DNA from: an uncultured Planctomycetaceae bacterium
GTDB lineage: Bacteria > Planctomycetota > Planctomycetia > Pirellulales > Pirellulaceae
Direction of reading: 5' to 3'
Assembly: GCA_903927685.1 (NCBI GenBank)
Contig: CAIYOB010000941.1
Coordinates: forward strand, 1 to 5,283
Length of the DNA: 5,283 nt
How positions within the stretch are numbered: the first letter of the stretch is position 1; every line of letters starts with the position of its first letter. Under the pieces are notes generated by a model. The model saw only the letters and a list, made by a program, of their open reading frames with translations, had not been told where the DNA came from and did no database searches. This document shows positions 1-5,283 of this stretch, piece after piece. The translations under genes and the position numbers were made by a program.

Positions 1-1
1 G

Positions 2-295
2 ATGCCGGAACCGAAGACGGAAAAATGGAACCTCCGCTTGTACGTCGCCGGCCAGACCGAACGCTCGGTACGGGCCTTTGACAACTTGCGCAAGCTCTGC
101 GACGAGCACCTGGCCGGCCAGTACGACATCGAGGTCATCGACCTGATACGCGAGCCCCAGTTGGCCCGCGGGGATCAGATCGTCGCCGTTCCGACGTTGG
201 TCCGCAAACTGCCGCCGCCGGTGCGGAAGATCATCGGCGACCTGTCGAATACCGAACGCGTGCTGGTTGGGCTGGACCTGCGGCCCCGGTCATGA
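2..295 (+). CDS. kaiB: KaiB-family circadian clock protein (first of a tandem pair)
   Basis: The 97-residue product is a single KaiB domain. Visible hallmarks are LRLYVAG at residues 11-17, the EVIDL strand at 44-48, VPTL around P64, [13 protein letters not shown] at 69-81 and the C-terminal VGLDL at 89-93. In cyanobacteria KaiB is a thioredoxin-like metamorphic protein that switches fold to bind the KaiC hexamer and reset its phosphorylation state. G90 and D92 align with the Gly and Asp whose mutation affects fold switching in cyanobacterial KaiB. The protein stops five residues after GLDL and so lacks the longer acidic tail of cyanobacterial KaiB. The ATG lies at the window edge; the length from it fits the family, but an upstream start and the RBS cannot be examined. 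It shares about 50 of 85 aligned residues with the KaiB encoded next door. A kaiC immediately upstream is expected from similar loci but is inference. Function here could be stress or timing control rather than a true circadian clock. Confidence 0.93.
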   Translation: MPEPKTEKWNLRLYVAGQTERSVRAFDNLRKLCDEHLAGQYDIEVIDLIREPQLARGDQIVAVPTLVRKLPPPVRKIIGDLSNTERVLVGLDLRPRS

Positions 296-311
296 GCATT
301 TCGCTGGGCGC

Positions 312-353
312 ATCTCGAATCCGTTCTGCGACGGACGCAACGGGATTCGGGAT
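312..353 (+). other. Strong stem-loop in the spacer between the two kaiB genes
   Basis: Positions 312-320 pair with 345-353 (nine pairs, one of them G-U). Positions 321-324 pair with 340-343, with G344 bulged out. Positions 327-330 pair with 336-339, with 325-326 bulged, closing on the pentaloop ACGGA (331-335). This gives about 17 pairs in 42 bases. No T-tract follows, so it is not a classical intrinsic terminator. Its place between the stop of the first kaiB and the RBS of the second suggests an mRNA processing or stability element, or a partial terminator that sets different levels of the two KaiBs. The structure is read directly; the role is inference. Confidence 0.5.
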
Positions 354-381
354 CCGTCCGACAACACCGCGACTCGGCGGG

Positions 382-388
382 AGAAGGA
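382..388 (+). promoter_or_regulatory. Ribosome-binding site that decides the start of the second kaiB
   Basis: AGAAGGA lies 10 bases before the ATG at 399. It supports that codon rather than the in-frame TTG at 267, which would overlap the first kaiB and add 44 residues unlike any KaiB. Confidence 0.6.
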
Positions 389-398
389 AATCGCGACG

Positions 399-749
399 AT
401 GACAACGCCAGACGAACACCAAGCGGCCCAGGACCGACTTAACGAGGCGCTGCGCGAACGGGAGCAAGCCCGCTACGTCCTGCGGCTGTACGTCGCCGGC
501 CTGACGTCCCGCTCGGTCACCGCCATCCAGGCCGTCAAGCAAATCTGCGACGAGCACCTGGAAGGCCGCTACGACTTGGAAGTGATCGATATCTACGAGC
601 AGCCCACGCTGGCCAAAGGCGAGCAGATTATTGCGGCCCCGACGCTGATCAAGAAACTGCCCTTGCCGCTGCGCCGCCTGATCGGTGACATGGCCGACAC
701 GCAGAAGATCCTCGTGGGACTGGACCTGCGGGACAAGGCAGAGACTTGA
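399..749 (+). CDS. kaiB: KaiB-family protein with N-terminal helical extension (second of the pair)
   Basis: The product has 116 residues. Residues 1-26 are a charged, probably helical extension rich in E, R, Q and A. The KaiB domain follows: LRLYVAG at 28-34, YDLEVIDI at 58-65, APTL around P81, KLPLPLRRLIGDM at 86-98 and VGLDL at 106-110. G107 and D109, the positions tied to fold switching in cyanobacterial KaiB, are kept. The conserved KLPPP stretch of the first KaiB reads KLPLP here. About 50 of 85 residues match the first KaiB, so the two are old paralogues rather than a recent duplication. The gene follows the first kaiB after a 103-base gap and precedes the kinase by 10 bases, so it is best read as part of one operon. 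The two copies may divide labour, for example one binding KaiC and the other the kinase or a different KaiC; that is inference. Family assignment is secure, physiological role is not. Confidence 0.93.
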   Translation: MTTPDEHQAAQDRLNEALREREQARYVLRLYVAGLTSRSVTAIQAVKQICDEHLEGRYDLEVIDIYEQPTLAKGEQIIAAPTLIKKLPLPLRRLIGDMADTQKILVGLDLRDKAET

Positions 750-753
750 GGGA
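748..753 (+). promoter_or_regulatory. Ribosome-binding site of the kinase gene, overlapping the kaiB stop
   Basis: GAGGGA lies 6 bases before the ATG at 760 and overlaps the TGA (747-749) of the second kaiB. This fixes the kinase start at 760 and suggests translational coupling, with ribosomes ending kaiB able to begin the kinase. Confidence 0.65.
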
Positions 754-759
754 ACCGTC

Positions 760-3345
760 ATGCCCAATACCGGCCCTTCCCACTCCGGCGGCGAACAACT
801 CCTGCAGGAAAATGCCGAACTCCGCACACGCCTGGCCGAAGCGGAGGAAACGCTGCGGGCGATTCGCGAGGGCGAAGTCGACGCGGTGATCGTCACGGGC
901 AGTCGCGGCGAGCGGGTGTTCTCGCTCTCGGAAACGGAGAACCTGCACCGCCTGATGGTCGAGGGCATGAACGAGGCCGGTTGGGCGGTGACTCCCGAGG
1001 GGATGCTCCTGTTCTGCAACGACCGGGCCGCCACGCTCCTACAACGCTCCAAAGGCCAGTTGCTGGGCCGCCGGCTGCACGAATTCGCGGCCCCCGCGGA
1101 TGCCGAGCCGCTGCAGCGTCTCCTGCAGTCAGCGCTCGCTTGCGCGACCGACGCCCGGGTGGTCTTTCTGGCCGCCGACGGCACCTCCGTTCCCATGCAC
1201 GTCTGGGCCAGCCATCTGGTCCGCGACGGCGATCGCATCATCTGCCTGGTCGCCACCGACCTCAGCCGGGTCGAGTCGGACCGGAGCCTGATCGCGCAAC
1301 TGAACGAGCAGCGGCAGGCGGCGAGCGACGCGCGGGCGGCCCTGCAGGCCAGCGAATTGCGGATCCAACGCGCCCTGCTCGCCAGCCATTCGTTCACCTT
1401 CGAGTGGGAGCCGGCCACCGACCGCGTCTGGCGCTCCGCCAGTTGCGCGACGATCCTCGGTCTGGGCGGCGACGCGGCCTGCCGGGATACGGGCCAGCAG
1501 TACTTCGAGCGCGTCCATCCGGAGGACCGCACCCGGTTCGTGCAGACCGTTCTCGGTCTGTCTCCGGCCGCCAGCGGTTACACTGCCGAGTACCGAGTCG
1601 GGCGGGGCGACGGCGGCGAGGTGGTCCTGGGAGAGTCCGGGCGGGGCGTCTTTGATGACGCCGGCCGCCTGCAGCGACTGGTCGGCGTGAGCACGGACAT
1701 CACCTTGCGGAAACGGGCGGAACAGGCGTTGCAGCAACTCAACGAACACCTGGAGCAGATCGTCCACGACCGCACGGCCGAACTGACCAAGGCGAACCAG
1801 CAGCTGCAGGCCATCTACGACGGGATGACGGACGGCATGGCGATTGTGGACTCCGCCACGGGCCGATTTGTCAAAGTGAATGCCGCCCATTGCCGGCTGA
1901 TGGGATACACCGAGCAGGAACTGCTCTGCCGCTGCGTGGCGGACATGCACCCCGCCGAGGCCGTGCCGCAGGTCTGGGAAGAACTGCGCGTGCATGCCGA
2001 GGGGCAGAAGAAACGGAGCGAGGAAATCCCCGTGTTGCGCAAGGATGGGGCGCTGGTGTATGTCGACATCGCCAGCAACCGCATCGTCTATCAAGACCGG
2101 CCGTGCCTGGTCACGTTCGCGCGGGATGTCACCCAGCGGAAGCAGGCGGACCAGGCCCTGCGGGAAGCCGCAGAAGCGGCGGAAGCGGCCAACCTCGCCA
2201 AGAGTGCGTTTCTGGCGAACATGAGCCACGAGATTCGGACTCCCATGATGTCCATCCTGGGTTACAGCGAGCTGCTCGAACAGTCAACTTTGGCCGAGGA
2301 CGAACGCCGGGAGTACTTGGCGGTGATCCAGCGGAACGGGCGGGCGTTGCTGCAGCTGCTGAACGACATCCTGGATCTCTCCCGGATCGAAGCGGGGCGC
2401 ATGGAGGTCGAGCGGGTGGTCTGCCGGCCGGCCGAGGTCGTCTCGGACGTCCTGAATCTGTTGCGGATGCGGGCCGAGGAAAAGGCCCTGTCGCTCGCCG
2501 CCGAGTACCGCCCTCCGTGGCCGAGCACGATCCACTCGGACCCCGTGCGTCTGCGCCAGATCCTGGTGAACCTGGTGGGCAATGCCATCAAGTTCACGGC
2601 GACGGGAGGCGTGCGGATCGAAGTCTACGGAGTCCCGGGTTCTCCCGCCCGCTTGTGCTTTGCGGTTTGCGACACGGGGATCGGCATCGATTCCGCCACG
2701 CTGGACAAGTTGTTCCAGCCGTTTACCCAGGCGGACACGTCCCACACGCGGCGGTTCGGGGGCAGCGGCCTGGGGCTGGCGATCTGCCACCGCCTGGCGG
2801 CCCTGCTCGGCGGACGCATTACGGTCGCCAGCGAACCGGGCCGCGGGAGCACCTTTACCCTCACGCTGGATCTCGCTCCGGAAGATCAGACAACCCTCGG
2901 CCAGGCCCATCCGTCGGCGAGTGGGCCAACCGGGACCCGACCGATTCTGCCCGGCGGACGTTTCCAAGGCCGGGTGCTGGTCGCCGAGGACGCTCCGGAC
3001 GTCCAGCGATTCCTGCGCGTGGTCCTGACGCGTGCCGGCGCCGAGGTCGACACGGCCGGGGACGGCTGCCTGGCCGTGCGGCTCGCCCTGGCGTCGGCAG
3101 CCGAGGAGCGGCCCTACGAGTTGATCCTGATGGACATCCAGATGCCCGAACTCGATGGATTCGAAGCCACCAAGCTGCTCCGCGAGGCAGGGTGGGGCGG
3201 ACCGATCCTGGCACTGACCGCCCACGCCATGCAGGGCGACCGCGAACGCTGCCTGGCCGCCGGCTGCGACGACTACCTGGCCAAACCGGTCGCCCTGCAA
3301 GACCTGATGCCCCTGTTGGCGCGGTATCTGCCGCGGCGGGAGTGA
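760..3345 (+). CDS. Cytoplasmic PAS-domain hybrid sensor histidine kinase
   Basis: The 861-residue product has a modular order. Residues 12-50 form a coiled coil followed by the motif [18 protein letters not shown]. Three PAS domains follow: about 60-170, 205-322 (PAS_3-like, with HPEDR at 253-257 and a PAC end at [11 protein letters not shown]) and 350-462. Helical linkers lie between them at about 170-200 and 315-350. HisKA has the phospho-acceptor H490 in [10 protein letters not shown]. HATPase_c has the N box at N608, DTGIGI from D638 and GGSGLGL at 667-673. The C-terminal receiver (about 737-853) has acidic E743/D744, phospho-acceptor D792, T820 and K842. All catalytic residues are present. 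No signal peptide or membrane helix is seen, so it should sense an intracellular cue. There is no HPt or DNA-binding domain, so output must go through a separate HPt or regulator, or the receiver tunes the kinase. It lacks the KaiB-like sensor domain of cyanobacterial SasA. Position beside two kaiB genes suggests, by inference, that it reads or feeds Kai protein state. Confidence 0.95.
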   Translation: MPNTGPSHSGGEQLLQENAELRTRLAEAEETLRAIREGEVDAVIVTGSRGERVFSLSETENLHRLMVEGMNEAGWAVTPEGMLLFCNDRAATLLQRSKGQLLGRRLHEFAAPADAEPLQRLLQSALACATDARVVFLAADGTSVPMHVWASHLVRDGDRIICLVATDLSRVESDRSLIAQLNEQRQAASDARAALQASELRIQRALLASHSFTFEWEPATDRVWRSASCATILGLGGDAACRDTGQQYFERVHPEDRTRFVQTVLGLSPAASGYTAEYRVGRGDGGEVVLGESGRGVFDDAGRLQRLVGVSTDITLRKRAEQALQQLNEHLEQIVHDRTAELTKANQQLQAIYDGMTDGMAIVDSATGRFVKVNAAHCRLMGYTEQELLCRCVADMHPAEAVPQVWEELRVHAEGQKKRSEEIPVLRKDGALVYVDIASNRIVYQDRPCLVTFARDVTQRKQADQALREAAEAAEAANLAKSAFLANMSHEIRTPMMSILGYSELLEQSTLAEDERREYLAVIQRNGRALLQLLNDILDLSRIEAGRMEVERVVCRPAEVVSDVLNLLRMRAEEKALSLAAEYRPPWPSTIHSDPVRLRQILVNLVGNAIKFTATGGVRIEVYGVPGSPARLCFAVCDTGIGIDSATLDKLFQPFTQADTSHTRRFGGSGLGLAICHRLAALLGGRITVASEPGRGSTFTLTLDLAPEDQTTLGQAHPSASGPTGTRPILPGGRFQGRVLVAEDAPDVQRFLRVVLTRAGAEVDTAGDGCLAVRLALASAAEERPYELILMDIQMPELDGFEATKLLREAGWGGPILALTAHAMQGDRERCLAAGCDDYLAKPVALQDLMPLLARYLPRRE

Positions 3346-3353
3346 CCGCGCTC

Positions 3354-3367
3354 CGGCCTGACGGCCG
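3354..3367. terminator. Weak hairpin in the convergent gap (possible terminator)
   Basis: CGGCC (3354-3358) pairs with GGCCG (3363-3367) around a TGAC loop. A second small hairpin, AGGC (3377-3380) with GCCT (3386-3389), touches the hydrolase stop codon. Neither is followed by a T-tract on either strand. The only reason to suggest termination is position, between two convergent stop codons 43 bases apart. Confidence 0.22.
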
Positions 3368-3388
3368 AATGGCAGTAGGCTAAGCGCC

Positions 3389-4936
3389 TCATGGGCTGAC
3401 CCCGTCGATCCCCACGTCGAAGTACTGGCCACCGCCGGTTTGGTGACAGTGGACGGCGATGGTATTCTTGCCGGGGCGCAGCGTGGCCCGGGCTTCCGCG
3501 GCGATCTCGAACGGCTCGTAAGCGGCATTGTAGCCGACGGCGTCGACGGCCAGCACGCCGTTGATGTAGAGCGTGGCGTCCTCGTCGTAGTGCAGCAGCA
3601 GGCACACGTCCGAGAATCGGCCCGGCGGCAGCTCGAACTCGCGCCGCAGCCAGACGTCGGAGCTGGTCCACGGGGTGTTGGGCTTGCGGGCGATCGGCGG
3701 CTCGTCCCTGCCAAAGGGCGCCGCGCCCGGCGTCCAGCCGGCATCGTCAAAGCCCGGCTGGAACCACACGCCGGCCGGTTTCTCCAGCGTGTATCGCCAC
3801 GGGACAGGCGCGTTCTCCGCCGTCGCCACCAACACGATCCGCTGGGGCAACGCCGAGGCCGGCAGCCGGCCGGTGAGCACCTTGATGAACTGCGTCTCCC
3901 GAGCGCGATACGACTGGCCGTCCGCCCGCAGGATATCGTGCTGCCACTGCCGCGGCTCCGGCGCGCCTTGGGGCGAGCCCCACGGATAGTAGGTCTGCGT
4001 GCGCCCGGCCACCAGGCCCCAGTTCCAGCAGCCGATCTGGCGATCGCGGAACAGCGGCAGCAACTGCTCGAACGAGTTGCCGCCGCGGCGGACCAGCCAC
4101 TCGGTGCACAGCACCGGCCGCCCGTAGGCCGCGCACGTCTGCAGCTTGGCTTCGATCCCGGGGATGGGATCGTAGCCGTGGAACGAGACGACATCCGACA
4201 ACTCCAGCATGCGTCGGGAGATCGGGCTGGCGAAATCGGTCCAAGCGCCGGTGGTCAGCGGCTGGGTCGGTTTCAGCTCCCGCGCCCAGGCAAACGCGGC
4301 CTCCATCAGCGGCTGGCTCGATCCGCTGACCCCGTTGCCGGGCTCGTTGTACAGATCCCAGACGACCACCCGCCGGTCCTGGCCAAAGGCGCCAACCAGG
4401 TCCTTGACGTACTGCTCGACGGCGGGCCAGGCCGCGCGGTCGGTAACCATCGCCAGCGGCGGACTGGAAACCCACTGGCTGTTGTGCACGCCGGGGACCG
4501 GGTCCGGTTGCGGCCCCGTCGCGGCGACGCGCCCGGCAAAGTTGCAGTCGTCCAGCAGGATCGGCATCGTGGAAATCCCGTGCCGATCGGCGATCTGCAG
4601 GAATTCGGCGAACCGCTGCTTCAAGCCCGCCGCGTCCTCACGCCAGACCACAAAGTTCAGGAACACGCGAACCGTGTTGAAGCCCAACTGCTGGGCCCAG
4701 CCCAGTTCCCGGTCGATGGTCGCCGCGTCAAAGGTCTCCCGCTGCCACATCTCGACATCGTTGACCGCGGTGCTGGGCAGGAAATTGCAGCCCACCAGCC
4801 ACGGCTGGCCGCGGTACCACTGCCAGGCCTTTTCCGCAGACCACTGGCCTGCGGCCGGTTCGGCCGCCGCCCCCACCATCGCCACCAGGGCGACCCCCAC
4901 GGCGGCCAAGATCGATTTCGCGAGTGCGTGTTTCAT
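3389..4936 (-). CDS. Secreted clan GH-A (GH5/cellulase-like) glycoside hydrolase with C-terminal beta-sandwich domain
   Basis: The 515-residue product begins with a signal peptide: K3 and K7, a hydrophobic stretch at about 9-22, and likely cleavage after AAA at residue 25. The catalytic TIM barrel spans about 40-355. It shows LGFNTVRVFL at 84-93, WDLYNEPGN at 193-201 with candidate acid/base E198 after N197, SFHGYDP at 251-257, CTEW at 277-280 with candidate nucleophile E279, and CWNWG at 303-307, an aromatic wall typical of strand 8. Spacing and motifs match a retaining clan GH-A enzyme of GH5 type; the substrate (beta-glucan, mannan, xylan or other) cannot be told. Residues about 365-515 form a second domain resembling the galactose-binding-like sandwiches attached to planctomycete and Bacteroidetes hydrolases (LLLHYDEDATLYINGV, then NTIAVHCHQTGGGQYFDVGI), probably binding carbohydrate. 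The start at 4936 is chosen for the signal peptide and a GGGAG site 8 bases upstream. The gene converges on the kinase and has no visible functional link to it. Confidence 0.9.
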   Translation of the reverse strand: MKHALAKSILAAVGVALVAMVGAAAEPAAGQWSAEKAWQWYRGQPWLVGCNFLPSTAVNDVEMWQRETFDAATIDRELGWAQQLGFNTVRVFLNFVVWREDAAGLKQRFAEFLQIADRHGISTMPILLDDCNFAGRVAATGPQPDPVPGVHNSQWVSSPPLAMVTDRAAWPAVEQYVKDLVGAFGQDRRVVVWDLYNEPGNGVSGSSQPLMEAAFAWARELKPTQPLTTGAWTDFASPISRRMLELSDVVSFHGYDPIPGIEAKLQTCAAYGRPVLCTEWLVRRGGNSFEQLLPLFRDRQIGCWNWGLVAGRTQTYYPWGSPQGAPEPRQWQHDILRADGQSYRARETQFIKVLTGRLPASALPQRIVLVATAENAPVPWRYTLEKPAGVWFQPGFDDAGWTPGAAPFGRDEPPIARKPNTPWTSSDVWLRREFELPPGRFSDVCLLLHYDEDATLYINGVLAVDAVGYNAAYEPFEIAAEARATLRPGKNTIAVHCHQTGGGQYFDVGIDGVSP

Positions 4937-4944
4937 GGTGCCTG

Positions 4945-4949
4945 CTCCC
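4945..4949 (-). promoter_or_regulatory. Ribosome-binding site of the glycoside hydrolase
   Basis: GGGAG on the minus strand lies 8 bases before the ATG at 4936. It supports this start, directly before the signal peptide, over in-frame starts reaching back to 5185. Confidence 0.6.
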
Positions 4950-5132
4950 GTAGTTGGTTCAAGTGGCCGGGGCGGCGCGCCGGGCGACCGCACCGTCGTC
5001 CTGTGAAAGAGTCCCGCTTTCGCAGCGAACGCATAGGGTACCATAATCTCTGTCTCTGTCACGCTTGGGATCGGCGAAGGAATGACTGACGCATCTTCGC
5101 CCACCGCTGGTTGCTTCGGATGTGGGATTCGC

Positions 5133-5216
5133 GTGTAGGAGTACGTGTACGAGTACGTGTAGGAGTACGTGTACGTGTAGGGCACTCTCCACGGACTCGT
5201 ACACGTACTCGTACAC
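5133..5216. repeat. GTGTAC/GAGTAC hexamer array with inverted copy (long hairpin)
   Basis: Positions 5133-5180 are four 12-base units of the form GTGTASGAGTAC (5133-5144, 5145-5156, 5157-5168, and a degenerate 5169-5180). G and C alternate at the sixth base, giving a 24-base higher period. Positions 5195-5216 carry the same sequence in reverse orientation. That arm can pair with 5145-5166 or with 5133-5154, each time 21 of 22 bases, leaving loops of 28 or 40 bases. The element could thus form one of two alternative hairpins or cruciforms. There is no T-tract, no spacer structure like CRISPR and no RBS for a repeat protein. Similar hexamer arrays occur between genes in planctomycete genomes as far as I recall. 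The function is unknown. Confidence 0.85.
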
Positions 5217-5283
5217 TCCCATTTCTTCCTGGTCGGAATGCGACAGTTGTTTCTTTGCCGGTGCTTGGCCAGCGGTGACCCAC

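Larger units (their letters stand above)
4937..5283. other. Non-coding region upstream of the glycoside hydrolase
   Basis: No frame in this 347-base stretch gives a believable protein. Open frames here run through the hexamer repeats, which contain no stops, and lack an RBS. The part nearest the hydrolase should hold its promoter. The best minus-strand candidate is GTGACA (complement of 5057-5062) and TACCCT (complement of 5035-5040), separated by 16 bases. The -35 is good but the -10 is poor, so I hold it weakly. The distal part holds the repeat element annotated separately. The last bases (5217-5283) show only a small hairpin, GTCG (5232-5235) with CGAC (5241-5244), and a palindrome-like TGGCCA near 5265. 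Confidence 0.6.

Noticed and set aside
267..398. In-frame upstream extension of the second kaiB to a TTG at 267
   Set aside because: The added 44 residues overlap the first kaiB and the stem-loop, resemble no KaiB, and the ATG at 399 has its own RBS.
685..759. In-frame upstream start of the kinase at 685
   Set aside because: It lies wholly or almost wholly inside the second kaiB coding sequence, and the ATG at 760 has a well-spaced RBS.
231..1532. Long minus-strand open frame antisense to the second kaiB and the kinase
   Set aside because: Arg/Ser/Ala-rich translation with no motifs; opposite strand of clear coding sequence.
760..3345. SasA orthologue
   Set aside because: SasA has an N-terminal KaiB-like domain; this kinase has a coiled coil and three PAS domains plus a receiver, so only a functional analogy could be argued.
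1890..3383. Long plus-strand alternative frame within the kinase
   Set aside because: Gly/Arg/Pro-rich translation typical of a shifted frame; the main frame carries intact HisKA, HATPase and receiver motifs.
2284..4194. Long minus-strand open frame spanning the kinase 3' half and the hydrolase
   Set aside because: Shadow frame in GC-rich DNA, of Arg/Ser/Pro-rich composition with no recognisable domain, overlapping two well-supported genes.
3440..5089. Plus-strand open frame antisense to the hydrolase
   Set aside because: No domain-like pattern; it is the complement of a gene with a signal peptide and catalytic motifs.
4937..5185. N-terminal extension of the hydrolase back through the hexamer repeats
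   Set aside because: It would bury the signal peptide 83 residues into the protein and begin with a low-complexity Tyr-Thr/Tyr-Ser run produced by the repeat. The ATG at 4936 has an RBS and starts a proper signal peptide.
5133..5216. CRISPR array
   Set aside because: Units are short, contiguous and without unique spacers, and no cas gene is present.

Overview
This GC-rich bacterial window carries two unrelated blocks. On the left, reading rightwards, is a compact three-gene cassette: two KaiB-family genes in tandem (2-295 and 399-749), followed 10 bases later by a large soluble PAS-domain hybrid histidine kinase (760-3345). On the right, reading leftwards and converging on the kinase with only 43 bases between stop codons, is a secreted clan GH-A (GH5/cellulase-like) glycoside hydrolase with a C-terminal beta-sandwich domain (3389-4936).

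The organism is not identified by any marker gene. KaiB duplicates beside a multi-PAS hybrid kinase without kaiA, a secreted glycosidase with this type of C-terminal domain, GC-rich codons and hexanucleotide GTGTAC/GAGTAC intergenic repeats together fit a planctomycete (Planctomycetota) best. This is inference from family resemblance, and some Proteobacteria carry similar kai cassettes.

Left block. The first KaiB is near the canonical size and its ATG lies at the very edge of the window; an upstream kaiC is expected but is not visible. A 97-base spacer between the kaiB stop and the second gene's RBS region holds a strong stem-loop (312-353). The second KaiB carries a charged helical N-terminal extension of about 26 residues. 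Its stop codon overlaps the ribosome-binding site of the kinase gene, so these two are probably translationally coupled. The kinase has a coiled-coil N-terminus, three PAS domains, HisKA (H490), HATPase and a C-terminal receiver (D792). It has no membrane segment, no HPt and no DNA-binding output. The simplest reading is a Kai-type timing or stress module whose state is passed to a cytoplasmic phosphorelay.

Right block. The hydrolase has a signal peptide, a TIM-barrel catalytic domain with candidate acid/base E198 and nucleophile E279, and a C-terminal galactose-binding-like domain. Upstream of it, 4937-5283 has no convincing gene. It contains a tandem array of GTGTAC/GAGTAC-type hexamers (5133-5180) followed by an inverted copy (5195-5216), which can form a 22-bp hairpin in two registers.
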